A stretch of DNA of 64,000 nucleotides, from the NCBI RefSeq assembly GCF_030052815.1, contig NC_079498.1, forward strand, positions 81,640,992 to 81,704,991, read 5' to 3'. Numbering within the stretch: the stretch's first letter is position 1; the number at the start of each line of letters is the position of its first letter. The position numbers were made by a program, and so were the translations under genes. Below are positions 47,417 to 59,237 of the stretch, piece after piece. The notes below the pieces were generated by a model, which ran no database searches, was not told the origin of the DNA, and saw nothing but the letters and a program-made list of their open reading frames with translations. This stretch comes from Hevea brasiliensis. Lineage: Eukaryota; Streptophyta; Magnoliopsida; Malpighiales; Euphorbiaceae.

Positions 47417-49511
47417 TGTTAGTAGTATGCCCTAGAGCATATCATTTAGTATGTATCTTGTACATATTTTATTAATAAAAGGCATTTTCACTTTTCTGTT
47501 TACATAATATATTTATGTGTAATAGAAAAGGACCATTGATATTTTGTTAGAAATTCTATTCTTAAGTTGTTAAGAATATGAGTGATAGTATTTCTAGCAC
47601 AAAGTATCATAAATTGGTTCACAATCGAGGATACTTCACAATAAGGACATGACTTATCCAGAAAGATTGTAATTATGTTTATTCCCAAGTTATTTATATG
47701 AGATGTAAATAAGATGGAATGGTGAGTCTCATGCCATATAACAAACATGATAGGCACTTATGCATGATAAGTAGGCCGAACTAGTGACATTTATGACAAG
47801 CACATGGAGTTTACTCTTGTCAATGCATTGTCATAAATCATATCAGTGCATATAATCTTTAGACCTGAGATAACACAGTTATCTTGTATATAGGTGGTTT
47901 GAGTTTGATACTGCTTTCATACTTGTACTGTGTATGGATATATGGGCATGTGTTGGCTCCTACTAGTTATATATGGAGGTAGGTGTTGATCAAGATGGAA
48001 TCTGTTACCCTAAGTAAATAGGGATAAAATCCTATGTTTATTTAGTTGTTCTTGATGTTTCAAGTTCTTAGCCAGGACAGACAGATTTAATCAGAAAAGA
48101 GTTTCTGATGAGAAAATCTTTTAATCAAGAATTAGAATTAAAAGAGAACATAATATTCATAGCAAATGGGGTTTGACATAAACCATGACTCTAGCTCGAA
48201 TTGGGATTTTGTAACAGAGAGATTCTAGTGCATGGTAACATATAATAAAAGGTTCATTTAAGGTATTCCTTATTATTGATTGGATGGCCATGGCATGCTA
48301 TGCTAGTTGTTAACCATGGTCTATGAGATGCCTAAAATGACTTAGACAAATCATTTGTGGTAAGAAAGTGCTTTGATGATATTAAGAGTTAATATCATAT
48401 CTCATTGCCAATTAGTGATGAGCCTAGTGAGTCACACACATACACAAGTAATCACCAAGTTAAATGTGATTTAATTAATTAGTTAAAGAGTTTAATTGAT
48501 TAATTAAATAGGTTTGGTTTGCAATTAGATTGCAAAGTCCCTAGCATAGCTTGAAACCAAATCTAGGTTATTGGATGTATATTATAAGTTAAATTTATAT
48601 TTAAAGTGTTTAAATATGAATTTAATTATGAGAAATTAATTAATAGAGATTAATTAATTAATTTATATTTGATATAGAGGAGAAATAATTATTTTGGGTT
48701 GTGAACTCAAAATTACAACACAAGGATAATTTGGTCATTTCACAGGGTGACATGTGACACCATGAGATGGTGACACATGGCACCATATAAGCTTGCCATT
48801 TGTCTTCCAATCATTTAAGATGATCAAAGTCAAGATTCAATCTAGCTTTGACACTTGGCATAATGTGATTTGGTCAATTAAACTAAGATGCAATCAGAAG
48901 ATGACATGTGGCAAGGGTTTTAAGTGGTGACCTAATTATAAAAGGGAAAGGATGAAAGAATAAAATACATTATGATTTTTATCAAAGAGGTACCGCCACC
49001 CTTGAAGCTTTCATCCTCTCTTCTTCTTCATCTCTCATCAATTCAAAGAGAATTGCCCATATTCTCTTGAATTAAAATTGCTAGAAATTGTTTCTAGTAT
49101 CCTATATACATCTACAACCTCTCTAAAGGTAAATCCCTAATTTCTAATTGGTTAGCAAGGCTTTAGAAGCTATTCAAGGGGCTGCCATTGGTGATCTTGG
49201 TGTGGACAAGCTAGAGGGACAACATCTGGGGTCCTAGGTACTTCACAAAGGTACCAAACACATCTACAGTGCATCAAAAGGTTAGTGCACATGTTCTTGA
49301 ATTAATCTAGGGTTCTAATGAATTAATTTTTTAATTCTAAAATCTTAAATGGCAAATATAGATTCTAAAACGTATTAAAAGAATTTTAATATGCAATTGA
49401 ACATTGAAATCAATAAGTAAATAATAAATCTTGCATGATGCATGAGACCCTAGAAGAAAATTTTTAAATTCAATATTCTAATCTAATAATTTTCATGCTT
49501 CTGCTCCTTCA
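47417..49511 (+). repeat. Copia D 5' LTR
   Basis: 2095 bp, TGTTAGTAGTATGCCC to CTGCTCCTTCA. TATAAAAG at 48937-48944 is the best TATA candidate among these copias; it is repeated in the 3' LTR near 56470. Confidence 0.95.
48937..48944 (+). promoter_or_regulatory. Putative TATA box of copia D 5' LTR
   Basis: TATAAAAG, about 570 bp before the LTR end, in a stretch otherwise conserved with the TATATAAG of copia B. The start site is not determinable by eye. Confidence 0.55.
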
Positions 49512-49513
49512 AT

Positions 49514-49525
49514 TGGTATCAAAGC
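49514..49525 (+). promoter_or_regulatory. Copia D primer binding site (tRNA-Met)
   Basis: TGGTATCAAAGC, one G-to-A change from consensus, 2 bases after the LTR. Confidence 0.9.
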
Positions 49526-51043
49526 CACTATATTTGCCATTTAGATTGTTTAATATATGATTTAATTGTGTGATTTGATCATAAGATGATTAATTCATTG
49601 CTGGTTGCATTGCATCAAAAGGTGGCGGCATGTTTTTGTGCACATATGGTGCTCATGGTTTTAGCACCTCCTTGGTGCGCATTGTGTTTGCGTTTTGAAT
49701 GTGTAATTGTTGTATGATCTAAGGCCCATCCTATGACTAATTAAAATGTTTAATTAGGAGTTTTAATCACACAATTAAATTTTGATTCAAATCTGAATTT
49801 TTAAATTTGTTTGAATGTGATTCAAATCTGAATTTTTAAATTTGTTTGAATGAGATTCAAATCTGGATTTTTAAGTTGAATATGAGATATTCAATTTAAT
49901 CTTAGTATGTATGTTTTATTTAATTGTTAAATGATGATATGCATGATGGATGATCATGGACAATAAAAGACCAATGTGATTGAATTTATTTCTTTTATGT
50001 TTCTTTGGGTTGTAAATTAATTAATTTATTTTAGTGGCATGTATTATAAAGGTTGTAATATTTTTTGGTTGTAATTTCATTTATTTGGTTCTTGTAAATT
50101 TGCCTTGGTATGCCAAGGATTACTATGTAATTGGATTGTAAGAAGATTAAGGAGGTCAAGAGCATTGGTGGGACCAGTGGGAGGAATTCAAGATCAAGTG
50201 TTGATTATGTACTCCTTTAGCAACTCTTGTAATATGAATGAATGAAATACACCTAGGAATGCCCTGATTCAATTCTTGGTGGCTCAGAATTGAATCCCTT
50301 AGAAAGTTCATGATCATACCATATTTATATATTTATCCATGAATGCATGAGATGTATGGAAATGAATGCAAGTATATGATATATGCATGCTAATTGGATA
50401 ATGTGCAAAGTGAGACCATAATAGTAATTAGGCCGACCACAAAATCTTCCAAACAAATGATTAAGTTGGAAATGGTATAATTAAAGGTAATTATATCATG
50501 GGCCCTCTATTGAGGCAATTATTTTAAGAAATTTAAATACTTGCATATAATGCAATTAATTTAAGAGATTTTCTTAAGAATAATTGTTAAGCATGAGATG
50601 TTGTAAATATGTAAATGGTTTGGTGGCCAATAATGGATATGCCTGAGGATATTAAAATTATTTGCATGTTCACTGGCTCAATGGGATCAACTTAACTAAT
50701 GCAAGGTAAGTCAATAATGGATGTGCCAGAGATTTTGAGCATTAGGGGCTAGGTAAAAGGATTGAACCTCACATGAGATGTGATGGGCAAGGAGTTGCTC
50801 ATTTACAGTTTATTGTAATTCCAATAATGGATGTGCCTGAGGATGATCAATAAGACTATAATAATTCAATCACTCACTAGAAATCCATCCAACTAGGATT
50901 TCTATTTTCTACTTTGGAACTGTAGGATTCGCTAAGTTAGTGGGATGACTAATTTGATTAAAAGACCATAATCAATTTGGTTAAATACATGATACATTTA
51001 GTAATTAATCTGGTTATTTTCTATAGTTAATTTTCTGATAATA
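49526..51043 (+). other. Copia D 1.5-kb leader with three upstream ORFs
   Basis: Three short ORFs precede gag: 50633-50695 (21 codons with stop, MDMPEDIKIIC...), 50717-50752 (MDVPEILSIRG) and 50827-50853 (MDVPEDDQ). Their lengths (63, 36, 27 nt) equal those in copia B. The leader also holds three copies of the 35-bp dyad repeat (49783-49875). Other ATGs are present but not in a repeated context. Confidence 0.75.
49783..49875 (+). repeat. Copia D leader 35-bp repeat (about 3 copies)
   Basis: The same TTTGAAT...ATTCAAA unit as in copias B and C, here the shortest array. Confidence 0.85.
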
Positions 51044-51832
51044 ATGAGCACACCACAACCACCACCATCCAATATCCTTGCGAGCATACTTGATCATAAT
51101 AGGTTGACAGGACCTAATCTTTCTGATTGGCTAAGAAATTTGAAACTTATCCTAAACCTTGAACATATAGGATATGTTATAGACTCACAGGTTCCTGGTC
51201 CCTTACCTCCAAAGGCCACTCAAGAGGAACATGAAACTTTGGACAATAGGAAGGAGCATGATATGAGAGCCAAGTGTTACATGCTTACTTTTATAAGTAA
51301 TGAGTTACAGAAGCAACATGAGAACATGAAATATGCAAGTGAGATCCTCCTTCACCTACAAAAGTTGTATGGTGAACATAGCAGGAATGCCAGGTATGAG
51401 ATATCTAAGCAGCTATTTCGCATGAGGATGTCTGAGGGACAGAATGTTGGGGATCATGTCCATAAGATGATTCGGCTGATTGAGCAGCTGAAACATCTTA
51501 ACTTTCACATGGATTTCCAACTACAGATGGATTTGATCCTTCAGTCCCTTCCTGAGTCATTTGGGAATTTTGTAACAAATTTCCATATGACTAAACAGGA
51601 ATACACCTTGGCTAGTTTGCTTAACATGCTGGTTATTGCCCAAAAGAATATGCCGGGCAATAAAGGAAAAGAGGTAGCTTTGATTGCATCTTCTTCTGCT
51701 GGAAAGTCCAACAAGAAGAAGGGCAATAAGAAAAAGAAACCTCAAATTCTTGGTCCTTCCAAGAAGATAGCTAAACAGAAAGGGAAGACCAAAGCTGATG
51801 GAGGCAAAGGAAAGTGTTTCCACTGCCAGTAG
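51044..51832 (+). pseudogene. gag: Copia D gag, nearly intact
   Basis: An open frame of 262 codons starting MSTPQPPPSNIL, following the third upstream ORF by 190 bases. It covers the whole capsid (LSDWLRNLKLILNLEHIGYV, LQSLPESFGNF) and a Lys-rich tail. It stops inside the zinc knuckle: CFHCQ is followed by TAG where copia C has a Lys codon; the knuckle then continues as DGHWKK in frame and, after a shift, NCPEYL. A one-codon and one-frame defect thus separates it from pol. It is the best-preserved protein of the copia family here. Confidence 0.9.
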
Positions 51833-52130
51833 GATGGGCATTGGAAAAAGGAACTGCCCAGAGTATCTTGCTTCTCTGAAGGACAAGAAGGATACACCTT
51901 CGGAAGGTATGTCCATGTCTTGTTATTTAGATTCTGATGATACTCATAGTTTATCTACAGCTTGGGTTTTAGATACTGGTGCCAATTCTCACATTTCTTA
52001 TGATATGTAGGAACTAGTAAACAGTAGTAGCTTGCATTCTCGAGATGTTAGACTCTGGATTGGTGATGGCTCAACTGTTGAATCTTTAGCCATAGGATCT
52101 AAATTTACATGTCTGGACATGTTTTGTGTT
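51833..52130 (+). pseudogene. Copia D protease
   Basis: The active site WVLDTGANSHISYDM is preserved, with Asp-Thr-Gly near 51970. A TAG at 52008 follows at a position where copia C has CAG (Gln). Further decay follows to 52130. Confidence 0.85.
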
Positions 52131-53250
52131 TGAATAATATCTTATAAGTACCTGATGCTTTTAAGAACATCATTTCTATATCTAGTTTGACTAGAAATGG
52201 CTATGAATTTCAGTTCACAGATGATGTTTGCAATATTTATTTTGGAAATAAATATGTTGGCTTGGGTTATATGCATGATGGTATTTAGTATTTGGATAAT
52301 AATGATAAACACAAAATGAATGCAAGCAATCTAAAAGAATACAATGCCATGGTGAAAATCAACTCAAGTTCAAAATATATTTAGCACTTAATATTAGGTC
52401 ATGTTGCAGAAGATAGGATTGCAAAACTAGAGAAAATGGGGATTCTATCCTCATTGGGTTCTGAACCTACTCCAACTTGTGAATCCTGCCTTCAGGGAAA
52501 AACGACTAGATCACCCTTTGTTGGACAAGGGCTAAAAGTTGAAATATTTTGGAGTTAATATATAGTGATGTATGTGGTCCATTTAAAGAAATGGCTAGAG
52601 GCAATTTTCATTACTTTATTACCTTTACTGATGATAAATCAAGGTTTGGATATTTGTATTTGATGAAATACAAACATGAATCCTTTGAAAAGTTTAAAGA
52701 ATTTAAATCTGAAGTAGAAAATCAAACAGGAAAAAGTATTAAAGCTCTTTGATCAAATCGTGGAGGTGAATACTTGAGTACTAAATTTGATGAATACTTG
52801 AAAGAGCATGACATTGTTTCCCAGCTTACTCCTCCAGGGACACCACAGCTAAATGGTGTATCTGAAAGGAGATTGGATATGGTATGTAGTATGATGAGCT
52901 ATACTGATATGCCAATCTCCTTTTGGGGATTTGCATTAGAATCAGCTTTGCATATTCTGAATAGGATTCCATTAAAATTAGTATCTTCCACACCTTATGA
53001 GATATGGCATGAAAGAAAACCAAGTCTTAAGCATGTTAAGATTTAGGGTTGTCCAGCTTATATAAAAAAACTGAACACTGATAAATTGGAAACCAGATCA
53101 GAAAAAGGTCGATTTGTTGGATATCCAAAAGAGAGTTTTGGATATTATTTTTATTTGCCTGCATCACAAAAAGGTTGTGGTAAGTAGAGATGCCACATTT
53201 CTTGAATAACAGTTTGTCCAAGAAAGAGTCAAAGGAAGGAAAATAGAGTT
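52131..53250 (+). pseudogene. pol: Copia D integrase
   Basis: Pre-integrase region with stops near 52288 and 52383, zinc site (CESCLQGK), core with YSDVCGPF and SNRGGEYL (the second Asp changed to Asn, after an in-frame TGA), then NGVSERR, with a short in-frame loss just after. Stops also at 53044 and near 53205. Confidence 0.87.
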
Positions 53251-54530
53251 AGAATTGGAGAATTCTGACCAACCAACAGATCAGATGGATATAAATCCAT
53301 CTAGTCAACCTACACCTATTGATGAAACATCTACAGCTGTTCCTCATAGATCACCCAGGATGTCTCACCCACCAGTGAGATATGGTTTTCTTCATGAAGA
53401 AGAACAAGAGTTGTTTACTCATGAAGAAGTAGATCGTGGAGATCATCCACTTACCTATGAAGAAGCTATATCAGATATAGACTCTTCAAAATGGATTGAT
53501 GCTATGAAATTTGAGATTGATTCCATGTATAAGAATCAAGTTTGGGATCTTGTTGACCCACCTGAAGGTATTGTACCTATAGGGAACAAATGGGTTTTCA
53601 AGAAGAAAATTGGTTCTGATGGAAAGGTAGAGACCTATAAAGCAAGGCTAGTAGTGAAAGGGTTTCACCAAAGGCAAGAATCGACTATGAGGAGACTTTC
53701 TCGCCTGTTGCCATGCTTAAATCATTTAGGATTCTATTAGCAATAGCTGCATACTATGATTATGAGATTTGGTAGATGGATGTCAAAATAGCTTTTCTCA
53801 ATGGATACAAGAAAGTATTTTCATGGAACAACTTAGGGGTTTTGAATCCCAAGATGATTCCAAAGTGTGCAAGCTAAAGCGATCCATTATGGTTTGAAAC
53901 AAGATTCGAGGAGTTAGAACATTCGTTTTGATAAAGCCATTAAGTCATTTGGTTTTATGAAAAATGAGGATCAGCCATATGTATATAAGAAGGTTAGTGA
54001 TAGTGCTGTCACTTTCCTTGTCTTATATGTGGATGACATTTTGTTGATGGGTAATGACATAGGTATGTTGACAGCTGTAAAGGTATAGTTGTCAAATACA
54101 TTCTCCATAAAAGACTTAGGGGAGGCAACCTATATTCTTAGAATTCACATCTATAGAGATAGAGTGAAAAGAATAATTGGTTTATCCGAAAGTCTATACT
54201 TGGAAAAGGTGTTAAAAAGATTTAACATGCTTGATTCCAAGAGAGGATTGTTACCAGTGAGACATGGTATCCACCTTTCTAAAGAAATGTCTCCAATGAC
54301 ACCTGAAGAAAGAGATAAAATGGTCAGGATTCCATATGCTTCGGCTATTGGAAGTTTGATATATGCAATGTTGTGTACTAGGCCGGATATAGCATATGCT
54401 GTTAGTTTGACTAGCAGGTATCAATCTAATCCAAGTTTGGAACACTCGATAGCTGTCAAGAATATCCTTAAGTACCTGAGAAGAACTAAGGATCTATTCT
54501 TGATATATGAAGGTAGTGACTTGCAATTGG
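53251..54530 (+). pseudogene. pol: Copia D reverse transcriptase
   Basis: RT starts in the 53255-53740 frame (NKWVFKKKIGSDGKVETYKARLVVKGF). After a frameshift in the DYEETFS region, motif A (MDVKIAFLNG, aspartate present) is near 53775, YVDDILLMGND near 54028-54060 and DLGEATYILRI near 54110. Unlike copia B it keeps motif A. It has several stops and frameshifts. Confidence 0.88.
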
Positions 54531-54923
54531 ATGGTTATACTGATTCTGATCTCCAATCAGATATCGATGATAGAAAGTCTACCTCTGGGTATGTGTTCAT
54601 TTATAATGGAGGTGCATTTAGTTGGAAGAGTTTCAAACAGTGTATGATTGCTGATTCCATTACAGAGACCGAGTACATTGCGGCATCAGATGCTACAAAA
54701 GAGGCTTTTTGGATATAAGGAACCCTGGTCTCACCAAAAATCCAAACACATAGAAAGGCGCTACCATATTATCAGAGAGATAGTTGGGTGAGGCAATGTA
54801 GCCATGCAGAAAATAGCATCAGCTGAAAATCCAGCTGATCCATTTACTAAGCCTATGTCACAAGCTCAGTTAGACCGACATCTTGAGAATATGAGTCTAA
54901 GATATTGTAATGAATGGCTCTAG
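54531..54923 (+). pseudogene. pol: Copia D RNase H, internally deleted
   Basis: DGYTDSDLQSDIDDRKSTSGYVF and TETEYIAASDATKEAFWI end at TAA 54716, immediately at a junction missing about 90 bp compared with copia C. KSKHIERRYHIIREIVG continues to NEWL at 54923. The junction (TTTGGATATAAGGAACCC) has the same break points as copia B. Confidence 0.87.
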
Positions 54924-54937
54924 TGCTAGTGGGAGAT
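54924..54937 (+). promoter_or_regulatory. Copia D polypurine tract
   Basis: TGCTAGTGGGAGAT between the pol end and the 3' LTR. Confidence 0.88.
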
Positions 54938-57046
54938 TGTTAGTAGTATGCCCTAGAGCATATCATTTAGTATGTATCTTGTACATGTTTTATTAATAAA
55001 AGGCATTTTCACTTTTCTGTTTACATAATACATTTATGTGTAATAGAAAAGGTTTATTGATATTTTGTTAGAAATTCTATTCTTAAGTTGTTAAGAATAT
55101 GAGTGACAGTATTTCTAGCACAAAGTATCATAAATTGGTTCACAATCGAGGATACTTCACAATAAAGACATGACTTATCCAGAAAGATTGTAATCATATT
55201 GTTCCCAAGTTATTTATATGAGATGTAAATAAGATAGAATGGTGAGTCTCATGCCACAAAACAAACATGATAGGCACTTATGCATGATAAGTAGGCCGAA
55301 CCAGTGACATTTATGACAAGCAATTGGAGTTTACTCTTGTCAATGCATTGTCATAAATCATATCAGTGCATATAATCTTTAGATATGAGATAATACAGTT
55401 ATCTTGTATATAGGTAGTTTGAGTTTGATACTGCTTTCATACTTGTACTGTGTATGGGTATATGGGCATGTGTTGTCTCCTATTAGTTATATATGGAGAT
55501 AGGTGTTGATCAAGATGGAATTTGTTACCCTAAGTAAATAGGGATAAAATCCTATGTTCATTTAATTATTCTTGATGTTTCAAGTTCCTGGCCAGGATAG
55601 ACAGTTTAATCAGAAAAGAGTTTCTGATGAGAAAATCTTTTAATCAAGAATTAGAATTAAAAGAGAACATAATATTCATAGCAAATGGGGTTTGACATAA
55701 ACCATGACTCCAGCTCGAATTGGGATTTTGTAACAGAGAGATTCTAGTTCATGGTAACATATGATAAAAGGTTCATTCAAGGTATTCCTTATTACTGATT
55801 GGTTGGCCATGGCATGCTATGCTAGGTGTTAACCATGGTCTATGAGATGCCTAAAATGACTTAGAGAAATCATTTATGGTAAGAAAGAGTTCTGATGATA
55901 TTAAGAGTTAATATCATATCTCATTGCCAATTATTGATGAGCCTAGTGAGTCACACATATACACAAGTAATCACCAAGTTAAATGTGATTTAATTAATTA
56001 GTTAAAGAGTTTAATTGATTAATTAAATAGATTTGGTTTGCAATTAGATTGTAAAGTCCCTAGCATGGCTTCAAACCAAATCTAGGTTATTGGATGTATA
56101 ATATAAGTTAAATTTATATTTAAAGTGTTTACATATGAATTTAATTATGAGAAATTAATTAATAGAGATTAATTAATTAATTAATTTATATTTGATATAA
56201 ATTGATTAGAAGAGGAGAAATAATTATTTTGGATTGAGAACTCAAAATTACAACACAAGGATAATTTGGTCATTTTACAGGGTGACATGTAGCACCATGA
56301 GATGGTGACACATGGCACTATATAAGCTTGCCATTTGTCTTCCAATCATGTAAGATGATCAAAGTCAAGATTAAATATAGCTTTGACACTTGGCATAATG
56401 TGATTGGATCAATTAAACTAAGATGCAATCAGAAGATGACAAGTGGCAAGGGTTTTAAGTAGTGACCTAACTATAAAAGGGAAAGGATGAAAGAATAAAA
56501 TACATTTTGATTTTTATCAAAGAGGTGCTACCACCCTTGAAGCTTTCATCTTCTCTTCTTCTTCATCTCTCATCAATTCAAAGAGAATTGCCCATATTCT
56601 CTTGAAATAAAATTGCTAGAAATTGTTTCTAGTGTCCTATATACATCTACAACCTCTCTAAGGGCAAATCCCTAATTTCTAATTGGTTGGCAAGGCTTTA
56701 GAAGCTGTTCAAGGGGCTGCCATTGGTGATCTTGGCATGGACAAGCTAGAGGGACAACATCTGGGCTCCTAGGTGCTTCACAAAGGTACCAAACACATCT
56801 ACAGTGCATCAAAAGGTTAGTGCACATGTTCTTAAATTAATCTAGGGTTCTAATGAATTAATTTGTCAATTCTAATATCTTAAATGGCAAATGTAGATCC
56901 TAATACATATTAAAAGAGTTTTAATGTGCAATTGAACATTGAAATCAATAGGTAAATAATGAATCTTGCATGATGTATGAGACCCTAGAAGAAAATTTTT
57001 GAATTCAATGTTCTAATCTAATAATTTTCATGCTTCTGCTCCTTCA
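54938..57046 (+). repeat. Copia D 3' LTR
   Basis: 2109 bp, ends CTGCTCCTTCA before the duplication TGCAT (57047-57051). Confidence 0.95.
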
Positions 57047-57529
57047 TGCATGTCCCAAAAAGCTTTGCACTCTTTTAACTAATGTAGGTAGTGGCATTTT
57101 CTCAATGACCTCTATTTTTACTTCGTCCACCTTGATGCCTCTTTTGATACTAGATGACCAAGTACTATACCCTTGCGAACCATAAAGTGACATTTTTGCT
57201 AGTTAAGTATTAGGTTTGACTCTTTACATCTTTATAACACTTTGGAAAGGTTAGTTAAACAATTATCAAAAGCAATGCCATAGATAGAGAAATCATCTAT
57301 AAATACTTCTATAATATTTTCAATAAAATCAAAGAATATAGCCATCATGCATCTTTGAAATGTAGCAAGGGTATTGCATAGCTATAGGCAAAAGTGCCAA
57401 AGGGACATCTAAAAGTTATCTTTTCTTGGTTTGTAGGGTAGATTGGAATTTGAAAGAATCCCGAGTACCCATCTAGGTAATAGAAATATAAATATTTGGC
57501 TAGTTTTTGATACATCTGTATCATATAGA
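57047..57529 (-). pseudogene. pol: E0 piece 3: Athila-like reverse transcriptase
   Basis: On the minus strand: QKLAKYLYFYYLDGYSGFFQIPIYPTNQEKITFRCPFGTFAYS (motif A region, LDGYSG), a decayed FIDDFSIYG segment near 57300, then RKGIVLGHLVSKRGIKVDEVKIEVIEKMPLPTLV and SFLGHA. The part upstream (N-terminal) is cut by the forward Athila-like element at 57529. The LDGYSGFFQIPI words and the neighbouring forward copy place it with Athila/Tat-type, non-chromodomain gypsies. Confidence 0.87.
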
Positions 57530-59087
57530 TGTTTACACTGTATTTCATAGCATATAGGTAGCTAATTAGTTTCATTAGTTTTTGTTAATTTAGTTAATCT
57601 TTACTAAATTTCATATTTTTTTATATCTTTGCAGGTGTTCTAAAGGAAGTCCAAGGCATAGGAGTTAAATAGACAAACTTTGTGAGAAAGAAAAGCAAGG
57701 GAAGCTGCTGCATCATAGTACATAGGTCATGTACAAAGCAAGCTAGACCAGTGTAACCCTTTGGCAGGAGGAGACCAAAGAGAATATGAAGAAGCCATAG
57801 TACACAGGTCATATAACTAACTCATATACCTTATAATTCCTCGTGTAACCTTCTGGACATCCAAACTTGAAGAGTCAAAGAAAGAAGACAGTACATGGGC
57901 CATGTACTTCAACCTGTGTAAACCTAAGGACCCTCGTGTAACTTTCTACTTCCCACATAACCAAAGCCAAAATCCATCCAGAATTTTACAAGCCCCTGGG
58001 TTGTGTAATGCCACCTGAGCAGTGTACTTTGCAGTAAGCAGGCTTCTAATACGATTCTAACTCCACTTTTCGCACTTCAAATGAACTTCTAAGGCTCTTA
58101 GGACTCTAAAACATGGCCTTGAGACACCTCATATAAATACCAGAAGATAGAAATAAGGGAATAACACCTTCGAAAGAAGATTTTCTAGTTTAGAGATAAT
58201 TTTAGCTTTGCAAACCCTAGTTTTCTAAGCCTTGTGGAGAAAAGCTGCATTAGCAATAAGGAGAAGATTCTCAGCCAAAGTTTCAAAAGTCCAAAATTGC
58301 ATAATCTTTTTCTAGGTTCTTTTATTTGATTTCTTCAAATTACTTTTATGTTCTTTCATTACAATATATTTGTTAAACTCACCATGAGTGAGTGGTTTAT
58401 TTAATTCTGGAATCATGAGAGTAGCACTTTTAATTTATGTTATGGATATATATTAAGTTTATTTAATGCAATTGAGCCTTGTACTTTGATTCAATATTAT
58501 GTGCTCCTAATGCTATGTGTTGGTACCCACATAGTCATGATGTAAGATACTAGTTGAAGAACTAAAAGGTGAAGATTAGTATTGGAAGTCAGGATTTTGA
58601 GCCTAGAAAATTTGACCTGAGATAGGTTGACATCCTTTATAGAATTTCACAATTAATCAAAGATCTTAAAGGGTTTTGATTAAGATTGATTACCATGAAA
58701 GTAGGGTTCGTATTAATTAAAATACACCTTAAGTGCCTTGAGAGAGGACCTAGGATACCTTAGAATTAATTCTCATAAAAGTAATAATCCTCAATCCATT
58801 GAATAAGCAAGGTTAAATCCATAATAGGGTTAAAGTGTGAAATCTTAATTCCGGAATTATTTCCCTCATAGATTCCTTTAAATTAAAATCTCAGTTTTAT
58901 TCTCTCTTGTTTCTCAATATTCTCAACAGTAGTTTAGATTTAATCTCTCCATAACTTTAGTCGTTTAAACACTTAAAATTACTGTATAGCTTAGTACTTA
59001 TGCTTATAAATTCCTTGCGAGAATAATACTATACTTACTACTATATTACTGGATTAGTGATCCATGTACTTCCAAGGTTGTAAACCA
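57530..59087 (+). repeat. Probable 5' LTR of the Athila-like element
   Basis: The start is placed at TGTTTACA where E0 homology stops, the end at TGTAAACCA before the primer site. The two ends form an imperfect inverted repeat. It is about 1.56 kb, with TATAAATA at 58132-58139 as promoter candidate. Boundaries are tentative, since the second LTR is not in the window and 15 bases separate the end from the primer site. Confidence 0.65.
58132..58139 (+). promoter_or_regulatory. Putative TATA box of the Athila-like LTR
   Basis: TATAAATA about 600 bp into the presumed LTR, followed by an untranslated stretch. Confidence 0.5.
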
Positions 59088-59102
59088 CTAAACGGGTTTT
59101 TT

Positions 59103-59120
59103 TGGTGCCATTGTAGGGGA
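59103..59120 (+). promoter_or_regulatory. Degenerate primer binding site (tRNA-Asp type)
   Basis: TGGTGCCATTGTAGGGGA compares with TGGCGCCGTTGCCGGGGA, the known Athila/Tat-type site complementary to tRNA-Asp. The four differences include C-to-T and G-to-A at CpG-like positions, as expected of an old methylated copy. Confidence 0.85.
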
Positions 59121-59237
59121 ATTTTAGTGATATTAAGTGATAGGCAATTTAGCTGATTTAGACATTTACTTTTGTTATTTTACATTATTTAATTTAGTTT
59201 TACTTTTTGTTTCTTTTTCAGGTTCTCAATTCAGTTT

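Larger units (their letters stand above)
47417..57046 (+). mobile_element. Copia D: full-length Ty1-copia, plus strand
   Basis: 9630 bp with TSD TGCAT at 47412-47416 and 57047-57051. LTRs are 47417-49511 and 54938-57046; they differ more than those of copia C, so it is an older insertion. Gag is nearly intact; pol has scattered stops and frameshifts. It shares with copia B a deletion of about 90 bp in RNase H, so both descend from a defective parent. Confidence 0.95.
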
